Source: Taeniopygia guttata (Eukaryota; Chordata; Aves; Passeriformes; Estrildidae). From it: a stretch of 64,000 bases of DNA. Numbering within the stretch: position 1 is the first letter of the stretch; each line of letters starts with the position of its first letter. A program made the position numbers and the translations under genes. The stretch lies in contig NC_133027.1 of the NCBI RefSeq assembly GCF_048771995.1, forward strand, positions 103,414,501 to 103,478,500, written 5' to 3'. The notes below the pieces were generated by a model. The model was not told the DNA's origin. It ran no database searches and saw only the letters and a program-made list of their open reading frames with translations. Of the stretch, positions 13,298-24,657 are shown one piece after another.

Positions 13298-13303
13298 TTT
13301 ATT
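13298..13303 (-). terminator. ANGEL2: ANGEL2 candidate poly(A) signal (TTTATT on + strand)
   Basis: AATAAA on the minus strand about 640 bases past the ANGEL2 stop, the first such hexamer I found downstream. Another at 12,201-12,206 would make the two 3' ends overlap. Confidence 0.4.
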
Positions 13304-13941
13304 TCAGATATTTTAAAAAAATACTTCAGTGAATGATACCTATATTTAAGCCCTTTGAATTTTAAGCAGCAAATTCTTAAAGCATAAGTATTTGCCTATA
13401 TGCCTTTCTTCCTTTGAAAGTTCATCTTGCAGCCTCTGCACTGACAACGCTGAGTAAAATCCTTTGCAGAAGTGTTAAGATGGAAGTGTCCACAAAGCAC
13501 CTTTGTAGTAGAACATTATTTTCAACTCATTATAAAATGCTGCTGGCACACAAACACATTCCCCTTTGCTTAAAGAAACACACAGTTCTCAGAATAGTCC
13601 TTTTTACTGTGATTTACAATAAAAATAATTTACAACATATTCATGAAAAATAATGCCATTTGGAGTCTGGCACAGATGTTTTCCTTTATCAGAGAGGAAG
13701 CCAATGTAAAATCCTTTTTCTCCCTAAAAGACTTCATAAAGTAAATTAAACATTTTTTTTTAAATAAAAGGAAGTCCCTTTACAAAGTCTACTTTACACA
13801 GCACTAATAAGTCAGCATGCAGGAAAGCTTATTTAAACTGGACCAGCAGTGCTTGAATTAACCTTTTAAAAAAATAATAATAATCATCCCATGAGAGGGA
13901 AGGTAAAGGGAACTTTACCTACACCACAAGTCCTTTGGATA
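13304..13941 (-). other. ANGEL2: ANGEL2 3' UTR (inferred)
   Basis: Non-coding AT-rich sequence following the ANGEL2 stop on the minus strand up to the candidate poly(A) signal. No repeat family recognised. Confidence 0.45.
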
Positions 13942-14096
13942 TCACCGCTCAATAAGCCTGAACTCTGCTAGCAGTGGCAGGTGGTCAGAAGAGTTATTTT
14001 CATTGGGAAGACCATTAACAGTCCAAAGATCTTTCTCTGTTAGAAGTGCTAGCCTGCCAAGAAGTTTCAGACCTCCACAAAAAGAATCCTCTGCTC
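13942..14096 (-). CDS. ANGEL2: ANGEL2 terminal coding exon, catalytic His
   Basis: After the minus-strand acceptor CTAACAG, two bases complete a Gly codon, then AEDSFCGGLKLLGRLALLTE and onward to the stop (TGA, 13944-13942). DLWTVNGLPNENNSSDHLPL is nearly identical to human ANGEL2. The His of SSDHLP is the conserved catalytic His of the EEP fold. The last residues differ from human (FRLIER against FRLEL). Confidence 0.96.
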
Positions 14097-14737
14097 CTGT
14101 TAGAAAAAAACAGACCAAAAAGAAATGTTCATCAGTGTGGGCTAAATATTGCACATTCATACAGATGCAGGAGGAAAACAGTATGGCAGCAAAAATCCAA
14201 AGTTGTTACTGTCCATCCATGCAAAATCACCAATAAGACAGTTCAGAAATTCTTTGTGACTCTCAAAATAGAGTTTCACGAGTAGAGCTCAAAGTATTCA
14301 GAAGGACACTATTTTGTGGAGGGGTAAATAGAAATAAAAAGGAAAATGCAATTATTTGTTCACTGCAACTCTCCTGAAAAAGCCTCATATAATCCAGTCC
14401 ATTACTTTAGGCAACAGCATTGCTAAACAGAACTGACACTTGCAAAGTTAAGTATCTTTTTAGAGTTACTGGTTGACATAACATTTTATTCCTGTATCCT
14501 TAAGCACACAGTTTCCCCAGGAGGTAGGTCATACAGACACTTTGCTCATAAGGATGAAGGTATTCTAGCTTTCTGTTCCCTTTCTAACTGTTCATCATAA
14601 GAAAGGGATCTCCATTATTTACTGCTACTTATTCCTATAACTACCTAAGAAACCCACTCCCAGCTCCTTCCCCAGATGAAACACCACACTGCTCATGCAA
14701 GAGTGAACACGACCCAAGCCTTGCAATTACTACACAA

Positions 14738-15140
14738 TTACACAGAATAGTTTGGGTTGGAAGGCAGCCTAGGCACCATCAAGTTCCAACCCTCTTGCCA
14801 TGGGCAAGGAATACTTTCCACTAGACCAGGTTGCTCAGAGCTCCATCCAGCCTGACCTTGGACACTCGCAGGGATAGGGCAGCGTTGGTCCCAGTACTGA
14901 TCCCTGAGGAATGCCACTTGTCTCTACCTGGACATTGAGGCATTGATGTTTGTTTCCAGCCAATTAATGGAGTGGTGCAGCCAGCAAATCCATCTCTCCA
15001 GATGTTGGGCAGGACCATGTCAAATGCCTTGCACAAGGCCAGGTAGATATTCAGTTTTCTCCCCTTTTCCACAATTACTGTAACCCTGCCATAAAGGCCA
15101 CTAGATTTGTCAGTCATGATTTGCCCATCATCAAAGAGCA
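14738..15140 (-). mobile_element. CR1 LINE fragment, minus orientation
   Basis: On the + strand it begins ACACAGAATAGTTTGGGTTG and continues with CCAGGTTGCTCAGAGCTCCA, both hallmarks of reverse-complemented avian CR1 3' ends. Further right the minus strand reads LALCKAFDMV, resembling the CR1 reverse transcriptase motif DFSKAFDTV. The 3' tail and the coding part lie closer than in a full element, so this is an internally deleted, 5'-truncated copy. Confidence 0.8.
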
Positions 15141-16080
15141 ATCAGCTTTTTCAGCTCTGGTGGAGAAACTCCACTGAAATGCTTCCATGATGTGTACAAT
15201 TTAGATTTCTTGAGCTATGTATTCAAGTTAGACAACTACTCAGCAACCCTACCTATTGCTTTCAGAGTGCAGAGATGATACTGGGCAAGTTGAGTGCTTT
15301 CAGGAGCAGCACAAACTGCAGCTGTAACTGCTGACAGAAATCCTTTCTGTGTGAAAGTTCTCAGCAGATTCAGAACTTCCTGGCTGACCCTGGTAGTGGC
15401 TTCCCAAGAGATACTTTAAAGGACTCCTCGGAGACTTCAACAGTTTCATCCTTTGCCATCTGCCAGCTTTCCAGCCCTTCAACAACCCAGCAGCTGTTTG
15501 CTGCTCTAAAGAAAAGCTTTTTTACTGCAAAGGTCTCCTGGCAGCTCTAGAGCACATGTCCACCAAGTCTTGAGACAAATTTATCATTTGGGACAGCACC
15601 TGCACATCTACAAAGGAGCAGTTTGTTGCCACAGAGAGCTTGGTCTGCATGCAGTGGTTAAAATGTCACTCAGAACACTCAGCAAAACTGTGCCCTGCAG
15701 GACTCAGGTAGATACTAAGCCCTGGTTACAGGAAATCCTGAATACCAAACCAGATATTTAGCTAAACATGACAAAATAAAGCATTAATATTTTAAAATAA
15801 AACACTTTAAATGGAAAATAAACAATCACTGACCACATTTAAAATTCACTTGTACAGACTTTAGCAACTTTAAATACACAGGCCCAGGTCATTAGAAAAC
15901 TGAAAATCCAAACCATGGCTTAATTTCTAAGAGCTCATGAATAAAAGCTATACTGGTTTAAAGTAGTTGGAGAATTCAAGTTTGGTTCCACTCTGTGCTC
16001 TGATGTGGGAAAAATCTATTTGAAAAACAAGTGCAAAAAGAAAAAAGTGCTGTATCTCTGCTGGAGGAATGATGGTGTTG

Positions 16081-16121
16081 ATGATGCAAAAAAATATATA
16101 ATGATGGTGCAAAAATATATA
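16081..16121. repeat. Short tandem duplication, about 20-21 bp unit
   Basis: ATGATGCAAAAAAATATATA is followed directly by ATGATGGTGCAAAAATATAT, an imperfect duplication inside the last ANGEL2 intron. Confidence 0.7.
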
Positions 16122-17196
16122 AACAGGTGAATTAGGATTAAATTTTGTGCAGGGACGCTCTCTGAAATCACACTCTATTAAATCACATGGCATTCAGAAG
16201 TCATATAAATACTTCCCATATTGTGGTTTTTCAGTCAAAGCTTTTGTATTTGCCATTTTACATTAAGGTAGCATTTACAGTGCATATTATGACAAATGAG
16301 ACTTCTGTGAATTGACTCAATGAATTTTGACAGTTTAGTCTCAAGTGACAAGAGATGAAGGTGGTGTTTTCATTCCACATACTGAAAACAATATTAATTT
16401 ATAAAAATCAGTTGCACTGTACAGTGGGAGCAGGAATGGAATCCAGGTTTCTTTGCATAAGTTCTGCAGAGACATTTATGTGCTAGCACTGCACTGATGT
16501 TTGTTGGTGGCATGAAACAGAGAACTCACGAGGGCACGGAAAGCAAACTGCTCAGAAGCACTCATAGAACAGTAAAGCATGGGGAAACGCTGATAGCCGT
16601 CACGAAATTCCCACAGAGGTACCGCGACTTTGTTGCACCATCTGGTGACTTTTAGCTGCAACTGCAAACCGCAGAGTGACAGAGTGACAGCTGGGCCTGT
16701 GCCAGCCACCGTGCTCAGAGCAAAGGCCAGGAGTCTGTTACTTGGCAGAATTACTGCAAGACAAGCTGAGAAGTAAATTGCCAGGAAACGGTTCATTTAT
16801 CAGTTTTATTGCACATCACAAATTGCTGTTCATTGTATTATCAGATGATTGGGAATACTGCCTTGCTGTAGGTCTGGCCTGCATTACTGACAGCAGAACT
16901 TCTCGGGTGCTACTTCCACTGCTGCTTTCCTGTACCTCCAGCTTGTATCCATGCTGAGACAGCAACCACAGAAATGTTCAGTCAGATGAAAAGGGTGGCC
17001 CTGTGTGGCACTACAAGTCCAGCTGTGGTGAGCTGACAGGGGCAGCCGTGTTTCTCAGGTAACAGCTGACATTCAAAGCACTACCATGAACCTCTGAGGA
17101 ACTTCACATGGATGAAATCATCACTACACTTCTCTTACAACAGCAAACAAATACTCTTGTTTAGCATTTATGAGAATTAAAAGGTGGTTTATTTAC

Positions 17197-17360
17197 CTGG
17201 CTGGTCAGCAGTACCATCATTTGCTGCAGAATAGAAAATATAATCCACGGTGACAGCACTTCGGGAATGACAAGTTGTCACTTCTGGTATCCCAGTTTCG
17301 GGGAAGTAATGAGAATAGACTGAAGACAATTTAAAATGGTGCCGCAATTTCGAAGACAAC
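17197..17360 (-). CDS. ANGEL2: ANGEL2 coding exon 8
   Basis: One base plus 54 codons plus one base. It translates LSSKLRHHFKLSSVYSHYFP, then ETGIPEVTTCHSRSAVTVDY and IFYSA, as in human ANGEL2. The acceptor is TCTCTAG and the donor GTAAAT. The last residues (NDGTADQP) lie in a segment that is variable between species. The HSRSAVTVDYIFYS core is a conserved strand of the EEP domain. Confidence 0.95.
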
Positions 17361-19187
17361 CTAGAGACACCAAAGAAAAGAATTTTATTTTCTTCCCATT
17401 ACCAAGAAGGAATAAGCAATCAAGAAATACCAAATAGTTCGTGGTTACAAACAAAATTAATTATCTGGATATGCAAACTAGTGTTTCTCTCCTGCAAACC
17501 ATCCCATAGCCTTTTGTGTGAGAAGCTATAACTCTGAAGGCAAAATGCAGGCAGCATTTTCAAGTAAAAGTGCTGATCAGAACTGGCTTAGCTGACATTC
17601 TACTTAATAGATAGCTTTCAACTCCATATACATTCTGTAAGCATTCATATATCCTCACTCAGCAATCTCTCCCTGACATGCAGGCAGAAATGCCCATGAA
17701 AGCCGCTCACATGAAAGCAACAAAACACAAACTCATATAACCAGACCCTTCAGCATAAAGAGAAATTCAGATTTTTAGAGGTTTTTTCCTCCCCCAGGCT
17801 AGAGATATCAAGCTTCCAAGTTAGGCTATGCTTATGTCTTCCATTCAGGCTCCCATTTTCTGTCTCCCCATCATTTGTCTGTTCCTTTTCAGTTCAGCCC
17901 ATCTTGTCTCACCCATCTTTTCAATCTTGAAAGAAAACTGTAAAACTGCACCTTTCAGCAAAAGAACTCCTGTCTTTTAGACATTTGCTTCCATCATCTC
18001 TACAAATCATCCAACCCTCAGCTGTACCTGCTGTACCTGCCTCATCCTGCATTTTAAACCTAGGCTGCAACGTGTTCTGGTTGAGACCCAAGCAATTAAA
18101 AAACCAAAAATCAGCATGTTACCTTGCCTGATTCAGAGCAGAGACAAACATGCCAGTTGGTATAACACAGACAAGCAGTAATTTCTGCTTTTGTTACATG
18201 ACATCCCTTTTAAGAAAGCATGCTATGGATTTAAACCATAGCATAGGACTCTTGTTTGTTATCTACTTCTCTCAGAAATGCCATGACATCTTTTTCATCA
18301 CCAAAAATCACCAAGAGGTCGAATATGACTATCTCCAGTGATACCAAGATCTCATTTCTGGTAAGAAATAGCTGACTTGGAGTCTACCATCCCATACATA
18401 CATTTAGGGAAATTTCCTTCTTCTATGCCTTACTTTATATGCCTTTACCAGTTTGGTAAATGCAAATATATTCTTGCTTTCAAAAAGCAATTACATTTTC
18501 CTCCTCAGCATTCTAGCCACGGCTTCCTCCTTCTGAGTGAAAGTTGTATTACCAAATCCATAATACTCCACATTTCTCAGACTCAAAGAACTTAAATACT
18601 CCCACAAAACTCGTGACAAGGAAGATTTTGTGACCTTTCCAGTTCCTTTCCCTCCTTCCTCTCAGTTTCACACTGTATTATAGGATTCTATACATCCATA
18701 AAGAAGTGTATCAAAAACAACAAAAAGAGAGAAGTGCCAATACTTCAGCAGCTGGACAACACTGGCTTATTTTTTTCTTTTCCCACTTTTAAAAACATGG
18801 CTTCTGCAACTGGACTGAAGCTCATGTGTTTCTTGCAATGTCCCTTCAGAGGATGATGTTCTTTTTATGTGAAGAAGTGACAAAAAATGCCAGAAGCGTT
18901 GTTTTAATGAGCAGACAGAAAGTACCCTCTAAACAGCACTGACACCTCAGCCCTGCATTCTGAAAAAATATCTGCAAATTCCTGAAGAACACACATTCCA
19001 TCATTGCCAGTTGTAGTCTTTTGCCGTCTCATCAGCCTTTTCATGTTTAAATGAACAACGATGTTTTTGCCAAAAGGGCAGATGAGGTTGGGTGATCATC
19101 AGGTATCCACAGCTGGAATCAGGTATAAACCAAAACCAACCCCCAAGTAACCAACCAAAGGCTTCCATATTTTTCCCCAATACATAC
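17361..19187 (-). other. ANGEL2: ANGEL2 intron 7
   Basis: About 1.8 kb of AT-rich intron. I see no exon, RNA gene or clear transposon. Confidence 0.7.
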
Positions 19188-19248
19188 TTTTCAGATGCTA
19201 TTACAATCTCCTGAGCATTGTCTGATTTTGCTGCTTTCAATTTTTCTT
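19188..19248 (-). CDS. ANGEL2: ANGEL2 coding exon 7 (61 bp)
   Basis: Short exon encoding EKLKAAKSDNAQEIVIASE between a TTTTGCAG acceptor and a GTATGT donor. It has low similarity to human (VEKTDSDLTQTQLKQTEVLV region) but matches in length and phase, and both junction codons (GAA and AAG) complete correctly with the neighbouring exons. It encodes a linker in the EEP domain rather than a catalytic element. Confidence 0.88.
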
Positions 19249-19917
19249 CTGCAAAATAAAAAGAAATTCAATATATATTTAAAATAGGATATAAGTGAGA
19301 CCAATGCTGAAGAGCTACAGAAAAGCTACAGTAAAAAAAAAAAAGTATCTTTACACTTATTTTTTTGCAGCAGGCAATATACAATTCACCAAGCTGGATT
19401 AAATTCTTCTGTTCCATTAGTAACATCCCCTCTAAAGACTCTTTTATATTATATCCCATTCATTTAAAATTGTTTTTTCTGTCAAAGGAAAAAATAGTGG
19501 ATGAAAGATGTAGCCACACTCAGCAAGGAATCAGTTGCTTTTCCCAACTGTCCCATGAAGTGCCAACGCTGTAATTCATAAACACTGAGGCAGAATGCAA
19601 GTCCACACTATGTCCATGTGCTGCACTCCTTCACCTCCCGCTCCCAGCCACAGCACAGCTGGCTTTCAGGATGCAGACACAGGAGTTTAAACATTACACA
19701 CCAGTTCCTGAAGGGAAATTTTTAACTATTATCTTATACAGATTCAAATTGGCAAAGTTTATGTGAATAAACTTTAAACTCTAATGAGTCCAACAAGGAA
19801 GTTTTGTAAGCTCAAGACTCACTGTTTTTCCCCCAGTAAAACAGAATGTATGGTTTTCAGTACTAGCTGAATGCTACTTTCAAAGGCTCACAAAAATTCA
19901 TTCATTCAAAAACTGAC
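19249..19917 (-). other. ANGEL2: ANGEL2 intron 6
   Basis: About 670 bases with donor GTCAGT and acceptor TTTTGCAG on the minus strand. Nothing else seen. Confidence 0.75.
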
Positions 19918-20044
19918 CTGCATTTTCTTCCTTTTGTTGCTGTTTTATTTCATATACACAGTTTTGTGAAATACCTAGTTTTTTTGGCCAAATCGGAATA
20001 GATAATATTCTTTGTCCCCGTGGAAACTGTTCTTGTCCAGAGAC
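19918..20044 (-). CDS. ANGEL2: ANGEL2 coding exon 6
   Basis: Starts in phase 0 after TTTCTCAG with VSGQEQFPRGQRILSIPIWP, then KKLGISQNCVYEIKQQQKEE and NA, ending one base into the next codon before GTCAGT. Human ANGEL2 reads VSGQEQSSRGQRILSIPIWP. The length of 127 bp keeps phase. The Gln/Glu/Lys-rich end is avian-specific as far as I can tell. Confidence 0.95.
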
Positions 20045-21004
20045 CTGAGAAAGACATCAGACAGAAATCTGATTAAAAATAACTAAAAAAACCCACCAAA
20101 CAAATCTGAAATAAGTGAATATTTTTGTGAAGTTTGAAGAAAAAGGCTCATCCCCTTGGAATAACTCTTTTATGAGTAAAATCCCTGTAAAAAATAACAT
20201 CTTTTACATACATCCACTCTGTTTATCCATAGCAAGTTCTTTGCTGGTGCCCAGTTTTTCCAGATGGTTTCTGTGACACTGAGACACTTCCAAGGACATG
20301 TTTAATAATGTGATAGCACTGGCTCGGCATCCAGAGCTACCCAGCACACACTTCAGCTGCAGGATGCTGATCCTTCTGGGAGCAAGTCAAGTCAAATGGA
20401 GCTTGAATCAAGTCCCCACTAGCAAAGAACACCCAGCAAGGCTATTTTTTTGGTCATGTTTTCTCATTTTATGTAGTTCAGTCACTCTTATTACATACCA
20501 TGTGACACATCCAACAGCTGCATACAACAGCTCACAACAAGACATCTTTTAACATTAAAGAGTTATCTAATTGCAGCTTTGTTTTTGCAATTACCGTAGC
20601 CACCAAGTTTATCTACAGTAAGTCATCTTCCCACAGAGCACACAGTAGGTTTTTGATTAAGTGGTTATTTTATCCTACTTAAAGACTGGGACACTTAAAC
20701 ACAGTGATAAAATCATCTAAACACAGTGATAAAATCATCTAAACACAGTGATACAATTGTTCTGTGTATTCACTAAATTTCAGGAATGATTGTCGGTGAG
20801 TTTTTCCTTTCAGAATGCTGGGAGAGGACACAATGCACAGCTAATATAGCCAAGCTTATTTAAATTCAGTAACTTTTGCTTTGCAGGCTGCTGACAGGGC
20901 ACCAACAGAGACACTTCAATGGGAACAATCACACCACAACTCAAATAATTCTCTTTAATCAGCATTAACCATTTTTTTGGTGAGAAGTGAGAAGCACAGC
21001 CTAC
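20045..21004 (-). other. ANGEL2: ANGEL2 intron 5
   Basis: About 960 bases. Holds a 22-bp tandem repeat at 20,696-20,753 and no recognised coding sequence. Confidence 0.75.
20696..20753. repeat. 22-bp tandem repeat, about 2.6 copies
   Basis: A unit beginning TAAACACAGTGATAAAATCA is repeated without change twice and partly a third time. The lack of divergence suggests recent, possibly polymorphic, duplication. Confidence 0.9.
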
Positions 21005-21426
21005 CTTCCCTATAGCAAGTCCTTCATAATTTAACTTTCCTTCCTTTATAAATCTGTACAATGGAGAGCCAGGAACAGAATTGAAGTCCCCACAGATGAT
21101 AACTGGGCAGAAAGAGCCATCCTTCCGAGGGGCCACACTGGCAATCTCTGCCAGGAGCATTGCAAGCTGGGTCAGTTTGATGTCCCCTCTCCTTGGGTTG
21201 TACAGCAGGTGTGTATTGGCAATACAGATGGCAGCATTGGCTTTACAGTGAAATCTGGGCTGCAGCAGCAACACCAGTCCAACGTTGTCCCTGTCCAAGA
21301 GTGGGATATCACGGCGAAAAAATTCCACTGGGTTTGAGGAAATCAGGCTAAATTTGGAAGTTTTGAAGCAAATGGCACAGCCATCAGGTTTTCTGCCTGT
21401 CCTCATTTTATACTCACAGTGATACC
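21005..21426 (-). CDS. ANGEL2: ANGEL2 coding exon 5, central EEP domain
   Basis: The largest catalytic exon: two bases plus 140 codons, from YHCEYKMRTGRKPDGCAICF to LNYEGLAIGK, donor GTAGGC. It holds the RKPDGCAI motif, the strand ICIANTHLLYNPRRGDIKLT, and CGDFNSVPGSPLY, whose Asp and Asn are EEP active-site residues. It is highly similar to human ANGEL2 throughout. Confidence 0.97.
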
Positions 21427-23131
21427 CTGCAAGAAAGGCAATTAAGAACATAAAATACTCTAGTATAAATAGAGATTTTAAAACAAACAAAGAAAAAAAT
21501 CAGAAAGATCTCATGCTGATTTACTCACATCACAGTCAACCCCCAGTCTCAAGTACCAAAGTCTGTGTGAAGTTCACATAAACCTGTGTTCACTTTTCTT
21601 TCTGCCCTAATCTGAGCTGAGGCAAGGCGGGACAGGAAACATGGTCCAATACCTTATGCAATGTCTAAACATCTACATACCCTAAGATACAAGTCATGTT
21701 CATATCTCCTCATCTGGAAAAATACCCAAACCAAAATAACAAAGAAACCCCCACAAGGCACATAAAAGTGGCCTTGTGCATTGAAGCTTTTTCTGGATGC
21801 TACAAGAATGGCTTAGGAGTAATACCAGTGAAGCACTACCAATCAAAAGCTTTAATCATGGAAAGTCATTAGTCAATGTCTAAAATTATTCATGGAACAA
21901 AGGTCTCAAACGTATTTACATAATTATGCAATTATCCAGTGAGCAGCAAGTGGCAAGCTTTCACCAAGGAAACAGAGACACTTATCAAATGACAGCACTG
22001 GAGTTCAAACAAGTCCATCTAGAAATAGTGATTTGCCAATTTCTTCATTTTATGTAGAGGTGATTTAACCAAGATTTAAACAAGACCTTATCTATGTAAG
22101 GAAAAAAAAAAAAAGATCTTAAAACAGTATCTAGTTTTTGCCATTTTTAAATGTTCTCTGCCCTGCCCACACCATATGACTTCATGAAGTACAGCCTTAG
22201 TGAAGTAGGGTGAGTTGACCTCAGCTCACACCAGTGCTGGAAGAGGGGATTCCCATTCCCATTCCTCTCTCCACTTGTTGTGGCACATACTGCTAACTCA
22301 GTAATCCAACAGAAAACTAACCCAAAAAAATAAAATTAGTCTGGATAGTATTCTGCTGGACTGATGGATTTCACTAACGAGTGCCAGAACTAGCCCAGGA
22401 CAAGGGGCAGGACATGCATCTGGGACCAGGGATGGGGAAAGGAAGAGCTAAAGCAAGCTCCAGATCCTCCTGTACAGTAGCTACAAGCTCACTTGCCCCC
22501 ACAAGCCTGGCCTCACAGTGCTGTTTCACGGTTCAAGTGGATTTCAGTCAGTACTGCCATTACTCTCTTCTTTGCAAACACTCAATTCTGGGAGCTAGAC
22601 TACTTCAATTAACCAAAAAAGAAAAAAAATATCAGTCCAGTGCTGCTCCTTTACCATGTTCTCCTGGCATTAGACAAGAACCAGTGCCAGGATGGAAGTG
22701 GGGCCCTGGAACTGGAAGGTGGTGCAGGGCGCAAAAGGTTTAGATCAGTTTAAACCACCATGGAATCAACCCTTAGCAACACATTCCTTCCATAAAATCA
22801 CAGGAGGGATAGTGACAAGACAGTCTATTCAGACTGACTGACAGTACCTAATGAATATATACTGACCATGGCCAACACTTAGTGCTGATATTTGGAAGGC
22901 TTCAAGACAGAAAAAACATGCCCTTGAAGAGCTACCCAGCAGGAATACTGGTAGAAAAGATGAAGGTAATTTCAAGAGAGCACTGGATGAATTTATGAAA
23001 GAGGATACACAACATTGTTGTGTGTGACAGCAAAAGAGTTGATTCTATAATGAGAGGTTTTTTTGAGGAAACTACTGCTGAGTTCCCAAAGGAGAGAAGA
23101 CAATGTATTGGTCCTAAGAGTTTCATCATAC
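21427..23131 (-). other. ANGEL2: ANGEL2 intron 4
   Basis: About 1.7 kb of AT-rich intron with short A-runs. No exon, RNA gene or confident transposon seen. Confidence 0.7.
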
Positions 23132-23201
23132 CCAGGGATTCCAAACTTGACTTGATCTCTGTTCTATAGTGGTCTTCTTGGACTTCCTGTAAGCAGAGCA
23201 C
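23132..23201 (-). CDS. ANGEL2: ANGEL2 coding exon 4, catalytic Glu
   Basis: A 70-bp exon encoding VLCLQEVQEDHYRTEIKSSL ESLG. The Glu in CLQEVQ is the metal-binding Glu of the EEP fold. The acceptor is TTGCCTTAG and the donor GTATGA. It starts in phase 0 directly after the Asp that ends exon 3. Confidence 0.96.
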
Positions 23202-24403
23202 CTAAGGCAAAGGTTTACAATTAAAATATATTAGTAAGCACATCAAAATGTTACTATACCATATCTCTGTTGACCAGTCTGTACAGGTATTAAAAAAAGC
23301 AAACTCAAACTTTTTGATTCCGTAGTCCCACAAAAGAAGTCACTCTTCTATAGAAAATGCTCCCTAAGATTATGAAGAAGGCCCCAATTCCTCCTTTTTC
23401 AGACAGACATTTTCAGAGGGGAGATTCAATTTAATCAAAATAGTAACTTGCTCCTACATTCTCAGCAGCTCAGGGGAAGGCTCAGGGAGAAGGGATGAAG
23501 AGGCAAATGGTGTACTACAGGGTGGAAAACAGGCTTCCATACTATAAGAACCTGAACCAAAGATAAAACTCAAAATATTCATTTAAGAGACTTCACAGAA
23601 TCAGAGAGTAACTTGAGTTGGAATGGACCCACAAGGATCACTGAGTCCAACTCTAGCTGTGAGCATCTCTAAGCCTTCCCCCAGCAGGCTGCAGTAACAC
23701 AGATCTACAGCCACCACTGGGACAAGGGACTCAGCTCCCAAAGGGGAACAAGTTACGCAACACACTCCACTTGCCAAGCTGAAATTAGCTCATTCAAAGT
23801 GTCAAGGGAGAGCCAAATCTCAAGAAACATTCTGTAATCTCTGGTTCACTACAGGTTATAGTTCCAACCAATGAAATAGTTAAAAAATCTATGTCCTTTA
23901 GCAAGAATTTTCTCTGTGGAAAGGACATCTACATCTACCAGGGTCTGAGAGCAGCTGCTCCTCTCAGAAAGCTATCCAAGGTATCTCATTGTTAAAGATA
24001 TATGCATACAGGATGTATAGGTTTATTAGGAAGAATGGAAGAGCTTGAAGAGGACTTCAATTTCCAGATTCCTGGCTACATACTAAATATAACTGCATTT
24101 TTCAAATGGTACAAGGCTGTTTTTCTGTGGCTTCCCTATTACAACTACTTTTTCAGTACTGCTTTCTGACACAAACAGGATGGATTCTATCATTGAACTT
24201 TTGTTGGTCTGAACAACGACTGAAGCAAAATTTTACTGACTTGACTTCCTGGTTAAGACTCGCAATAATTTATGTGTCCTCAAAAGCAAACAATAAGCTC
24301 TACAACCAACCAAAACCTCAGAGGTGTTTTTTCAGACCCCAGTATAGAGTAGCAAAAATTGCTACTTCAGTTTATCAGTTCCCAGAAATATCCACATACT
24401 CAC
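23202..24403 (-). other. ANGEL2: ANGEL2 intron 3
   Basis: About 1.2 kb, containing a CR1 3' end at about 23,592-23,720. Nothing else recognised. Confidence 0.7.
23592..23720 (-). mobile_element. CR1 LINE 3' end, minus orientation
   Basis: Reads TTCACAGAATCAGAGAGTAA, then GTTGGAATGGACCCACAAGG and ATCACTGAGTCCAACTCTAG, the reverse complement of the conserved CR1 3' tail. Short, 5'-truncated copy; the right limit is approximate. Confidence 0.8.
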
Positions 24404-24657
24404 ATCTGCATCCAGCTCTTTGATTTCTTGTAGGATGTTGGGAAATCTGTATGTCCAGAACAGCAATCGCTGCCTGCAGTGTTTGTACAGGTGAGAGTTG
24501 TCTTCCAACAAATTCTGTGAGAGAATATTGTAGGACATGACTGTAAAATCAAATGTTGCCTCACTTCCTGTGCTGCTTTGGTCAGATCCTTTATTTTTCG
24601 CGATTTTCATTGTTTTACTCTGCTGACAGAAATATTCCCAGTGTCTTTTGATGGTTC
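24404..24657 (-). CDS. ANGEL2: ANGEL2 coding exon 3, start of EEP domain
   Basis: Two bases plus 84 codons, starting TIKRHWEYF and ending KELDAD before GTGAGT. FDFTVMSYNILSQNLLEDNS carries the first EEP motif with the catalytic Asn, and RFPNILQEIKELDAD matches human RFPNILKEIKHFDAD. A Ser/Lys-rich linker (about 25 residues) precedes the domain. Confidence 0.96.

Larger units (their letters stand above)
14097..17196 (-). other. ANGEL2: ANGEL2 last intron
   Basis: Intron of about 3.1 kb. It contains a rearranged CR1 remnant (about 14,738-15,140) and a short AT-rich tandem duplication at 16,081-16,121. A mildly CpG-bearing patch near 16,560-16,700 has a 106-residue open frame that I do not recognise and do not accept as a gene. 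Confidence 0.75.

Noticed and set aside
14821-15141. 106-codon minus-strand frame as a host gene
   Set aside because: It is CR1 LINE sequence (reverse-transcriptase-like KAFDMV and a CR1 tail), not a host gene.
16476-16796. 106-codon minus-strand frame in the last ANGEL2 intron
   Set aside because: Open on the ANGEL2 sense strand but not needed for a continuous ANGEL2 reading frame; no known domain.
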